From CTSoil-075 sp964292325 (GTDB lineage Bacteria; Bacillota; Negativicutes; DSM-13327): a stretch of DNA of 6,549 nucleotides. Below, piece after piece: positions 1-6,126 of this stretch. The notes under the pieces are model-generated. The model did not search any database, was not told the origin of the DNA, and saw only the letters and a list, made by a program, of their open reading frames with translations. The first letter of the stretch is position 1. Each line of letters begins with the position of its first letter. The position numbers and the translations under genes were made by a program. The DNA is taken from NCBI GenBank assembly GCA_964292325.1, contig CAXYVG010000153.1, forward strand, positions 1 through 6,549. The letters are read 5' to 3'.

Positions 1-126
1 AACAATAGAATCAGATGCCCCCCAATCATCTACAACAGTAGAAATTATTTAGGTCTTATAGACCAACTTACAGGTGGCACAAACGGTGAGATCTACAACA
101 GTAGAAATTATTTAGGTCTTATAGAC
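1..126 (-). CRISPR. Type V-A CRISPR array, leader-proximal end (partial)
   Basis: Two identical 36-bp repeats lie at 28-63 and 91-126, separated by a 27-bp spacer (64-90). Bases 1-27 are a second spacer, complete or cut by the window edge. Read on the minus strand, the repeat starts GTCTATAAGACC and ends AATTTCTACTGTTGTAGAT. That 3' part is the conserved Cas12a crRNA handle, in which TCTAC and GTAGA form the pseudoknot stem. The orientation puts transcription on the minus strand, in line with the cas operon. The repeat at 126-91 is therefore the leader-proximal one and 64-90 the most recently acquired spacer. The repeat's 5' end can itself form a small stem (GTCT with AGAC). The array continues beyond base 1, so its length is unknown. 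Neither spacer matches anything else in the window. Confidence 0.97.
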
Positions 127-143
127 CCCAAATTGTTTATTTT

Positions 144-211
144 GGAGAGAATTTGTTGCTCCAGCAACAAAAAATCATTAGTTACGTCCAATTTAAGCAC
201 AAATTCTCTCC
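144..211. repeat. 12-bp perfect inverted repeat in the leader
   Basis: GGAGAGAATTTG at 144-155 is matched exactly by its reverse complement at 200-211, with 44 bp between. The inner arm starts 17 bp from the first CRISPR repeat. It could be a protein-binding site for adaptation or an RNA stem in the leader transcript. Its left arm shares bases 152-155 with the smaller hairpin at 152-171, so the two structures cannot form fully at once. Confidence 0.8.
152..171. repeat. 9-bp near-perfect palindrome (hairpin) in the leader
   Basis: TTTGTTGCT at 152-160 and AGCAACAAA at 163-171 are exact reverse complements, separated by two bases. In RNA this would be an 8-bp stem with a 4-base loop. No U-tract follows the stem on either strand, so it does not look like an intrinsic terminator. 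It could act in leader recognition by the integrase or as an RNA hairpin ahead of the first repeat. Confidence 0.75.
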
Positions 212-244
212 TATTTTTACATTAAGACTCAGATTTGCATGTTA

Positions 245-280
245 ATCTATAAGACCCATTATATTACTACTATACTATCT
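245..280 (+). repeat. Degenerate inverted CRISPR repeat (anti-repeat) at the cas2 3' end
   Basis: Read on the plus strand, this segment aligns without gaps to the 36-base crRNA-sense repeat, with 24 identities. These include an exact block TCTATAAGACC (246-256) and a second block CTACT in register (267-271). The true array repeats read this way on the minus strand, so this copy is inverted. It spans the cas2 stop codon and its last seven coding codons. The 3' handle stem (TCTAC/GTAGA) is not preserved, so it should not be processed as a crRNA. In the operon transcript it appears as GGTCTTATAGA, which can pair with the 5' part of every array repeat. The exact block is unlikely to be chance, but any function is inferred. 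Confidence 0.65.
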
Positions 281-531
281 TCATCATGTTTTGCATACCC
301 AAATTTTGATATTCTACATGTTTTGCTAGTTTTTATAATGATGACTGAATCACTTTCATCAAATGTTGGTTCCCAACGATGTTCTATCTCCCAGATTATC
401 TTATCTAGCATACTTTCACTATTTGTAATTTCATATACAGAATACTGTAACATAAACCCAAATTTGCGAATAAATTTATTAAACCTAGATCGTTTCTTAT
501 CATCAGCAATATCGTAACTAATTAAAATCAT
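259..531 (-). CDS. cas2: CRISPR-associated endonuclease Cas2
   Basis: This 90-residue protein has the size and ferredoxin-like pattern of Cas2. It begins MILISYDIADDKKRSRF, with a beta strand ending in the conserved acidic residue D7. An amphipathic helix and a second strand (FMLQYSVYEI) follow, then a C-terminal strand (SVIIIKTSK). In the adaptation complex a Cas2 dimer bridges two Cas1 dimers and sets the spacer length. Its nuclease activity is not needed for integration in systems where this was tested. The start ATG lies inside the end of cas1 (14-bp overlap) and has its own Shine-Dalgarno GGAGG at 545-541, nine bases upstream. It is the last cas gene before the leader, and its final codons overlap the degenerate inverted repeat at 245-280. 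I see no sign of damage. Confidence 0.95.
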   Translation of the reverse strand: MILISYDIADDKKRSRFNKFIRKFGFMLQYSVYEITNSESMLDKIIWEIEHRWEPTFDESDSVIIIKTSKTCRISKFGYAKHDEDSIVVI

Positions 532-1489
532 TTTTTACAACCTCCGCCATAGGCATTTTACTAATATCTTCGCTGGTCATAAACCATCTATAGTAGCCTT
601 TTACATAGCGGTAAATGCATATGCTATAATCATTAATCTCCTTTGCAAATTCTACCCCATAATTGGTTTTGCTCTTGAAATTAATCATATAGCGGCCTCG
701 TTGACAGATAAAATCATCTTCTGAGATTTGCTTTAAATTATACATTTTTCTTATTTTAAGGTCGACAATGACACGAAATGGTTCTACTAAATCACAAATT
801 AAGGATTTACGCTTATAAAACTCTTGATGCAAATTACCTTTATAAACATCAAATCCATACATAGATGTCATAGCATCAACATAATTAAATAGCACTGTAT
901 AGCCAATATCTAATAACAGATTGATTACATCATTTTTAACTCTAGGTTGGCGACCTTGCCAATTAGCCTCTTCAAAAACTCGATTAAAATAGATTTTGGC
1001 TGCAGTCCCTTCTATACCTAATAAAGTAGCTAAATCATCTATCGGTTCTACTAGACTCTCTAATCGTTTGTCAATCATCTCAATGCCGTCTTTATATTTA
1101 CGCAATGATAATAAGGCTTTCCTTTGATTGAGAATCTTGTTTTCAACAATTTTTTGCGCTATTTGACCATTGATATTACTTGTGTATTGTCGACTAACAA
1201 GCATTGTATTTCCTCTTGATGCATAAGGGATGCTTTCATAAAATTTATAGCCAGCAGTAAGAAATACAAAAGATATACCAAATCGTCGGCCCCGTTCAAT
1301 TAGTCCACTAGTCACAGTAAATCCACCTATAATATAGATAATAAATACCCTATGGCAAGTATACTGTAAAATTATTTTTCCTTCCTTATCTTTGACCACA
1401 AGATTGTCATTCAAAAAGCTAATTTTCTGCCCTTGGTTAGCATGAATCATGACAATCTTGCGCATTGAAAATCCTGGTTCACTCAACAT
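518..1489 (-). CDS. cas1: CRISPR integrase Cas1 (type V-A)
   Basis: This 323-residue Cas1 is the integrase that joins captured DNA into the array next to the leader. The N-terminal beta domain (about 1-95) contains FLNDNLVVKD and the SGLIERGRRFG segment. The helical catalytic domain follows. The metal-binding residues are recognisable as E160 (in GIEGTAAKIYF), H221 (in GNLHQ), and D233 and E236 (in CDLVEPFR). All are present, so the enzyme looks active. I chose the ATG at 1489 because MLSEPGF fits the N-terminus of type V Cas1 proteins, a GGGGGA stretch lies at 1500-1495, and the start overlaps the cas4 stop by 11 bp. A second in-frame ATG at 1465 (MRKIVMI) is possible. It is translationally coupled to cas4 upstream and cas2 downstream. 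Confidence 0.96.
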   Translation of the reverse strand: MLSEPGFSMRKIVMIHANQGQKISFLNDNLVVKDKEGKIILQYTCHRVFIIYIIGGFTVTSGLIERGRRFGISFVFLTAGYKFYESIPYASRGNTMLVSRQYTSNINGQIAQKIVENKILNQRKALLSLRKYKDGIEMIDKRLESLVEPIDDLATLLGIEGTAAKIYFNRVFEEANWQGRQPRVKNDVINLLLDIGYTVLFNYVDAMTSMYGFDVYKGNLHQEFYKRKSLICDLVEPFRVIVDLKIRKMYNLKQISEDDFICQRGRYMINFKSKTNYGVEFAKEINDYSICIYRYVKGYYRWFMTSEDISKMPMAEVVKNDFN

Positions 1490-1871
1490 ACTTTTCCCCC
1501 TGACTTACACAAAGCTGAACATAAATACAGTGCTTGCACTTTTCCGTGTTATTCTGATGAAATTTTCTTAAATCAAACGTTCTAATATCATATAGTAATT
1601 GCTTAAACTTATGGAACATCCCTTCATTCTCTTCTGGTAATTCCACCTTATATGATTTATTATCTGCATATGAATAAAGATTTAGAGCTTTTACCTTATG
1701 CCCCTGTTCTGTCATGGCAAAATATTGAGCATACAATTGAAATATATAGCCGTCATAAATAGTTGTAATTTTATTCTTCCGCTCTACTAATGCTTCTTTT
1801 TTTCTGTCATATATATCAATCTTTCCTATGATTCTATATATATCAGAATATACTTCAATGCCTTGTAACAT
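1479..1871 (-). CDS. cas4: Cas4 family protein, N-terminally truncated
   Basis: This 130-residue remnant covers only the C-terminal two thirds of a Cas4 RecB-like nuclease. Intact Cas4 trims prespacers and helps select those with a correct PAM. Retained here are the nuclease aspartate D19 (GKID), the E30-x-K32 pair (VERK), the QLYAQY motif (45-50) and three C-terminal cysteines, C112, C115 and C121. Missing are the N-terminal segment with the first iron-sulfur cysteine (usually in an FCP-like motif) and the early histidine. The upstream codons are open only back to the cas12a stop and read SVYYSTSKD before the ATG. From memory, full-length type V Cas4 proteins have a YST-x-K-x-x-LQGIEVY segment at this point, preceded by roughly 60 residues. 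No clear Shine-Dalgarno precedes the ATG, so translation would depend on reinitiation after cas12a. It is either a deletion-damaged gene or a reduced Cas4 acting without a complete cluster. Confidence 0.85.
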   Translation of the reverse strand: MLQGIEVYSDIYRIIGKIDIYDRKKEALVERKNKITTIYDGYIFQLYAQYFAMTEQGHKVKALNLYSYADNKSYKVELPEENEGMFHKFKQLLYDIRTFDLRKFHQNNTEKCKHCIYVQLCVSQGEKYVE

Positions 1872-1898
1872 ATCTTTAGATGTGGAATAATATACCGA

Positions 1899-4800
1899 TT
1901 ACTTTTGAAGATATTCTAAGTACTCTTCGTTAGATATTTCAAATGGTTTTTTAAAGCCTGCTTTAATATTATGCACCGCCATCAGTCCTTTTCGTGCAAT
2001 ATTATACGCACCATTAGCATCAGCATCTTTAGGCAGCCCATTAGGCAAAGACATCCCTACAACCCTTGAATCAAATTGTTGTCCATCAGCAGCTATAACT
2101 GGTGAAATCATATAGTCAGTATCCGTGCCAGTAATTGAGTTACGAATTTGGAGCAATAGCTTAAACAAGTACAAGAATCGCTTATATGTTTCTACATCAC
2201 AAGTTTTTAAGCTTCCATCTCTTTTATTAAGTATTTTTTCAAACTCTGCAGTCAAATCAATTTCATTAGAGCACCACATATTATTTTTAATTACATCTCG
2301 TTTTGTCTCAACGCGAGTACCATAACTAGTTAGAGTCCATTTTGTACAAGATTTAGCATATCGCTGGTTCCATTTCTTGAAGTCAATATCAAATTTGAAT
2401 ACACCATCCTCAAAATATATTTTATCTAGCTTATTAATGAAAGCTTCTGCTTGCTCTTTATTGGTGTATCTCAAATCTGCTCCATAAAGTAAATTTACAA
2501 ACCCTGTTGTTGGATCAATTTTAGATGTATTCCATGCAGGAATGTAGAAAATAATACCCGACTGCTTACCTATACTGTTTAGAGTTTGAATAGGATTGGC
2601 CAATTGTAAACCATGTAAGTAGGTAGAATTATCTTTCTTATCAATAATATAGTTAAACTTCTTGATTAGTGCTGTTTCAAATTTTTGATAAATTTGTTTT
2701 TCCACTTTAAAACGTGACCGTTTAAACCCTAGATTGAGGTTCTCCATAACAATGAGTGCATTATATTTCTGTTGCAGTGTACAAATCTCATTTACAACTT
2801 GTGAGATATAGCCATCTTTTAGTTCTTTAATCGTTTCAATAGCTTCCCAAGATTTACGTTCTTGGTCTCTAGTTTTACTTCTTTCATCTAGTTTTTGTAA
2901 GTACGGAGTACAATGTTTCTTCCCTTTCGAATCAATATTAACAATTTCATCTAAATGTTTTTGTTCTACAATTTTTCCTGTTTTCACATCTACTACAGAG
3001 ATATAAACAAGATGGCGCTCCCCTCTGTCTATACCAATAATATGTGTAAATCCATCTATATTTTCATTTATTCGGTTATTTAGTTTAACTGGACCTAAGT
3101 TTTCTGCACCATAGTTAATTTGGATTGGTACATGGAACATAAACTTATCTTCTGTATACCGTTTATCCTTAATAATTGGATAGTTGAAACTATCTTTCAA
3201 CTCATTATAATGATGCCCTTTTTCCATAAGCTCTTTAGTATATGTTAAGGATTTAGGTCTGTAGAATAATTCTGCACCACCAGATAGCTTAAAAATCCTT
3301 TTTTCTAGATTTTCTTCAGAAAATAAACTTTCAAAATAGATAGTATTTAAATTTTTAGTGCCTTTAGAGAAAGTAGAGAAATCTTTAGACCATATTTGGA
3401 ATAAATATAACTTTCCTTCTTCAACTAATTCCTCTACTCCTGCTACATGATTAAATTTAACTTTATAATTACTTTTACTTACATCCTGAATAAATTCTGA
3501 ATATTCAGAGTATTCCTCTGTTTCCTTTAATTCAAAATTAAAAGTTTCCTCATATTTATTTTCATGATGTTTTAAACCATGTTTATAGCGATTAATTAGT
3601 TCATGCAAGAATTCTATATCAAAATTATTTCCCTTTTTATGAAGACCTGCCTCATATTTTCCCATAAACTCTGGTGATGCTGGGTATTTGTCAAACCAAG
3701 ATTGAGCACTAACAAATTGCTTTGGTAGCATTTTTGATGGATCAGGATATAGTTTATAATCCATTTTTTCAAATTCACCGTCAGCATTAATGATTAGATT
3801 CTTTTCTCTACTTGGTACAGCTTTTTTCCAAACGCCCAAGAAATAATCATAATTATTTCTTTCACTATTAAAACGCCTCAATAATATAGTAAGGTTAGCC
3901 GTTTCTTTATTTACATCCCAGCCGTCTGCTAATGTTGGCGAGTCAAAGTTAAGTTTGAATTTCTCCTCAGAGTATTCTTTTTTAGTTAAGTAGTTTCTTG
4001 CTTTATTGTACGTACTATTAAATTCATTCCCTAGCTGATTTTTATTCAAGCTTAGCTCATTATAAAACTCGATGGAAGGATTTAAATTTTCTTCTACAAC
4101 ATCAAATAAATTATAGAAGAATTGGATATTTTTTAGTGCGTCTAAAACATCTTTGATGATAATTGTGTGACCAGACTGTTTTATATTTTTAATTTCTGTC
4201 CAGTCTATACTATTAAACAGCCCCTTTGCTTCTTCATAAGAAGCAATAAGCACTCCATACTTATTTTTCAACGCCTCTGAAACATTGATGTCACTGTCCT
4301 GGAACAGCTTCTCTATTTTACTTAACGAGTATACATCTTTTTCAATTGTTTTCTTCTTTGTAACTTTGTATTTTTCTCCTTCTTTTTTACCTGTATAAGT
4401 AGCATCAAAAGCTTCATTAATTTTGCTGTTAATCACTGTATATGGTACGCTTGGCAAATTGCCTAGTTGTGTATATTTAATAAATACTCCATCTACATCA
4501 GAAAGTGCTAATGTTTTAGATAATAATACATCTTCTAGTAAAGTTGAAATTTGTCCAATCAACTCTGCATCGTTTTCAATGATAGATAAAACAAAGGACT
4601 GCGTTTCTCTATCTGATAAAATCATTTTATACAGTGATTCTAGTCGAGGTAATTTTAATTTATTCTTTTGCCCGTATAAGTTGATTTTTTCATTAATCCC
4701 TTGTAGTTTTGTACCATCTTCATAAGCAATACCTCCTAAAAGCTCATTATATTCAGTAATACCCGATTGGGTAAGATAGGAATTATAGCTTTGTAAAGAC

Positions 4801-5375
4801 TCTATGTCCGCTAATTCTTCAACTTCATCTTTTAAACCTACTGGTAATTTAGCAATCTTATCTACATTCTTTTTAAAAATCGTTAAATTTTCATCAATTA
4901 ATCTGTAAGCAATAGACCCTGATGTATCTCCCTTAAAAATATGCGTACGAATGTCAAAGAAATTCACAAAATAAGTACTAAACTTATCATATGTACATAC
5001 CATATCTTGATTAGGACCTGCCGCTAAGAGTTTTTGGAAATGCTTATCTGCCTGTAAATATGTTTTTTTCATTTCAGAATCATAGCAAATACCTGTCACT
5101 TGTTTTTTTAGAGATATTAATGCAGCATCACGTTTATTGATATCAAAAGCTTCTTCAAGAGCTTGTGTATCTAAAGAAAGACCTCGTAATCGTTCTTCAA
5201 TCAGTTGTTTAAAATTTTCATCAAACAACCTTTGTACTTCTTTTCTATGCTTAGCTTTATATTCATCCAGTTGTAACAAATTCGTTTTATTAAAATTTTC
5301 TAAGGTTTTACCAAAAGGTTTCAACCCAAAACGAAGTGTCTTATTAATGGTATAAAGATTTTGAAACTTACTCAT
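1899..5375 (-). CDS. cas12a: Cas12a (Cpf1), RNA-guided DNA endonuclease
   Basis: This 1158-residue class 2 type V-A effector processes its own pre-crRNA, binds DNA next to a T-rich PAM (TTTV in the family) and cleaves both strands with one RuvC site. The start MSKFQNLYTINKTLRFGL is the typical WED-I opening. The REC lobe follows (about 25-475), then WED-II with GWDVNKE (K490, equivalent to AsCas12a K548), the PI domain with KMLPK (K552, equivalent to As K607) and WED-III with IIKDKR (K736). RuvC residues are D783 (GIDRGERHL), E878 (VMENLNLGF) and D1119 (DADANGAYN). The bridge-helix tryptophan is W843 and the Nuc arginine R1078 (LQIRNS). All catalytic residues are intact. Compared with LbCas12a (1228 aa), the roughly 48 missing residues lie before WED-II, with about 13 more missing around Nuc. 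I chose the ATG at 5375 over a GTG at 5399 because GGGGAGG sits five bases before it. Confidence 0.97.
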   Translation of the reverse strand: MSKFQNLYTINKTLRFGLKPFGKTLENFNKTNLLQLDEYKAKHRKEVQRLFDENFKQLIEERLRGLSLDTQALEEAFDINKRDAALISLKKQVTGICYDSEMKKTYLQADKHFQKLLAAGPNQDMVCTYDKFSTYFVNFFDIRTHIFKGDTSGSIAYRLIDENLTIFKKNVDKIAKLPVGLKDEVEELADIESLQSYNSYLTQSGITEYNELLGGIAYEDGTKLQGINEKINLYGQKNKLKLPRLESLYKMILSDRETQSFVLSIIENDAELIGQISTLLEDVLLSKTLALSDVDGVFIKYTQLGNLPSVPYTVINSKINEAFDATYTGKKEGEKYKVTKKKTIEKDVYSLSKIEKLFQDSDINVSEALKNKYGVLIASYEEAKGLFNSIDWTEIKNIKQSGHTIIIKDVLDALKNIQFFYNLFDVVEENLNPSIEFYNELSLNKNQLGNEFNSTYNKARNYLTKKEYSEEKFKLNFDSPTLADGWDVNKETANLTILLRRFNSERNNYDYFLGVWKKAVPSREKNLIINADGEFEKMDYKLYPDPSKMLPKQFVSAQSWFDKYPASPEFMGKYEAGLHKKGNNFDIEFLHELINRYKHGLKHHENKYEETFNFELKETEEYSEYSEFIQDVSKSNYKVKFNHVAGVEELVEEGKLYLFQIWSKDFSTFSKGTKNLNTIYFESLFSEENLEKRIFKLSGGAELFYRPKSLTYTKELMEKGHHYNELKDSFNYPIIKDKRYTEDKFMFHVPIQINYGAENLGPVKLNNRINENIDGFTHIIGIDRGERHLVYISVVDVKTGKIVEQKHLDEIVNIDSKGKKHCTPYLQKLDERSKTRDQERKSWEAIETIKELKDGYISQVVNEICTLQQKYNALIVMENLNLGFKRSRFKVEKQIYQKFETALIKKFNYIIDKKDNSTYLHGLQLANPIQTLNSIGKQSGIIFYIPAWNTSKIDPTTGFVNLLYGADLRYTNKEQAEAFINKLDKIYFEDGVFKFDIDFKKWNQRYAKSCTKWTLTSYGTRVETKRDVIKNNMWCSNEIDLTAEFEKILNKRDGSLKTCDVETYKRFLYLFKLLLQIRNSITGTDTDYMISPVIAADGQQFDSRVVGMSLPNGLPKDADANGAYNIARKGLMAVHNIKAGFKKPFEISNEEYLEYLQK

Positions 5376-5380
5376 ACTAA

Positions 5381-5387
5381 CCTCCCC
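5381..5387 (-). promoter_or_regulatory. Shine-Dalgarno deciding the cas12a start
   Basis: GGGGAGG on the minus strand lies five bases upstream of the ATG at 5375 and inside the eight extra codons that a GTG start at 5399 would add. A ribosome using the GTG would have no comparable site, and conserved Cas12a sequence begins right after the ATG. Confidence 0.85.
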
Positions 5388-5420
5388 AGCCCTATTCACA
5401 ACATGTACTTTAAAGCATAA

Positions 5421-5453
5421 TTAAAGATAATTCTTCCTAACTACTATCTTTAA
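5421..5453. repeat. 9-bp inverted repeat upstream of cas12a
   Basis: TTAAAGATA at 5421-5429 is matched exactly by TATCTTTAA at 5445-5453, with a 15-bp gap. It lies 46-78 bp upstream of the cas12a ATG, between the start codon and the candidate -10 box. It could be a repressor operator or a weak hairpin in the 5' untranslated region. An 8-bp palindrome CTTTAAAG sits nearby at 5408-5415. Confidence 0.5.
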
Positions 5454-5470
5454 CTCATAAAACATACTAT

Positions 5471-5476
5471 ATTATA
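5471..5476 (-). promoter_or_regulatory. Candidate -10 box of the cas operon promoter
   Basis: An exact TATAAT lies on the minus strand about 96 bp upstream of the cas12a ATG. The matching -35 region (ATAGAT with a 17-bp spacer) is poor. A competing arrangement uses TTGAAT just upstream as a -35 with a weaker -10 downstream. The region is very AT-rich, so a chance match is quite possible. Confidence 0.35.
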
Positions 5477-5591
5477 TATTCAATTAAATGCGAATCTATT
5501 CCTGCCTGAATATTTTCCCCTCTTAATAAACGGCTTACGTTGTTCAACAGATAGCGAAGGGTCTCTCAATACGTTAATCGATGCTTAGTAA

Positions 5592-5840
5592 AGAATATCC
5601 CTTCAATTCTTCAATTTCTGGCAAATTGACGCTCATAAAGTCGCATCTACCCACCTTCTGGAGCGGCTAAACAGGGAATTACGCCGTCGCACTAAAGACA
5701 TAGGCATTTTTCCACGTATGGATTCCTACATTCGCCTATCTCCAACCTATCAAGTCTACGGTGTAAAACCTGTCAACTCAAAACTCCAAATCATTTCCAT
5801 CAACTCTACGGTCAACCCAAAAATCGTCATTTTAACATGA
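5592..5840 (+). pseudogene. IS256/mutator-type transposase C-terminal remnant
   Basis: Bases 5610-5738 translate on the plus strand to a peptide containing DAHKVASTHLLERLNREL, then RRRTKDIGIFPRMDSYIRL. The LERLNRE-RRRT-GIFP pattern is typical of the C-terminal part of mutator (IS256-family) transposases, downstream of most of the catalytic domain. The frame is blocked just upstream by TAG and TAA at 5586-5591. Past IRL the resemblance is lost before the TGA at 5838, as expected after a frameshift or deletion. There is no start codon and no N-terminal domain, so it cannot make an active transposase. It is oriented opposite to the cas operon and lies directly upstream of it, evidence of past insertion-sequence activity here. 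No terminal inverted repeats were recognised. Confidence 0.65.
5749..5812. repeat. 14-bp imperfect direct repeat, 50 bp apart
   Basis: ATCAAGTCTACGGT at 5749-5762 recurs as ATCAACTCTACGGT at 5799-5812, with one mismatch and exactly 50 bp offset. It lies in the decayed part of the transposase remnant and may reflect a local duplication. No function is suggested. Confidence 0.45.
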
Positions 5841-6022
5841 AAAAAGAGCAATCCTGGCATTACACCAAACTGCTCAAAACCTTATTATATCAACGTTCCA
5901 CGCGAGTAAGCAGACCTACACACTCGATGTGGCTCGGTTGTTCAATGAGTAACCTATTACACCCCCTATGTAGAAGGTAATTGCGGAACACCTATTTTGC
6001 TTAAATATATTCTATAAACTCA
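5841..6022. other. Degenerate intergenic sequence, no intact gene
   Basis: This stretch between the transposase remnant and the terminator has short open plus-strand segments. The longest I see is a frame at 5836-5952 reading HEKRAILALHQTAQNLIIS onward and ending at TAA. I recognise none of them as a known protein. Composition is less AT-rich than the cas genes up to about 5990, as in the transposase remnant, so it is probably more mobile-element debris. No RNA gene or promoter is evident. Confidence 0.4.
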
Positions 6023-6059
6023 AAAAGAGATACTGTGACAGTTGCACAGTATCTCTTTT
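6023..6059. terminator. Bidirectional rho-independent terminator
   Basis: AAAAGAGATACTGTG at 6023-6037 pairs perfectly with CACAGTATCTCTTTT at 6045-6059, giving a 15-bp stem with a 7-base loop. A run of T closes the stem on both strands. On the minus strand it lies 67 bp beyond the stop codon of the SLH gene and should end that transcript, insulating the cas operon from it. On the plus strand it could stop transcription coming from the transposase remnant. Confidence 0.88.
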
Positions 6060-6126
6060 GGCTGCTCAATTAGAAATATTACATAAGTATTTAACAAAGA
6101 TCCTTAAAAAATCAATTCATCATCGC

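Larger units (their letters stand above)
127..258 (-). promoter_or_regulatory. CRISPR leader between cas2 and the first repeat
   Basis: This 132-bp AT-rich non-coding stretch lies between the cas2 stop codon and the first repeat, on the upstream side of the array as transcribed. In this position it is the leader, where Cas1-Cas2 insert new spacers and where any array promoter would lie. I see no convincing -35/-10 pair. TTGTGC at 202-197 with TAATGA about 16 bases downstream is a weak candidate, so the array may also be read through from the cas operon. It contains a 12-bp inverted repeat and a 9-bp hairpin, listed separately. Confidence 0.8.

Noticed and set aside
152..171. Leader hairpin as an intrinsic terminator
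   Set aside because: No T-run follows the stem on either strand at the required position.
245..280. The inverted degenerate repeat as a working crRNA or mini-array
   Set aside because: The TCTAC/GTAGA handle stem needed by Cas12a is not preserved and no second copy lies nearby on that strand.
239..517. Plus-strand 92-aa open frame opposite cas2
   Set aside because: It is the shadow of cas2 on the other strand. It has no Shine-Dalgarno and no recognisable protein features.
1902..2100. Missing Cas4 N-terminus encoded in another frame within the cas12a 3' end
   Set aside because: Scanning the minus strand here showed no FCP-like motif. The cas12a frame itself is intact and conserved to its stop.
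5376..5399. GTG start giving Cas12a eight extra residues
   Set aside because: The extra codons contain the GGGGAGG ribosome-binding site of the ATG at 5375, and conserved Cas12a sequence starts at that ATG.
5836..5952. Short plus-strand frame as a small protein gene
   Set aside because: It has no proper start codon in its own frame and no ribosome-binding site, it lies in decayed mobile-element sequence, and no family was recognised.
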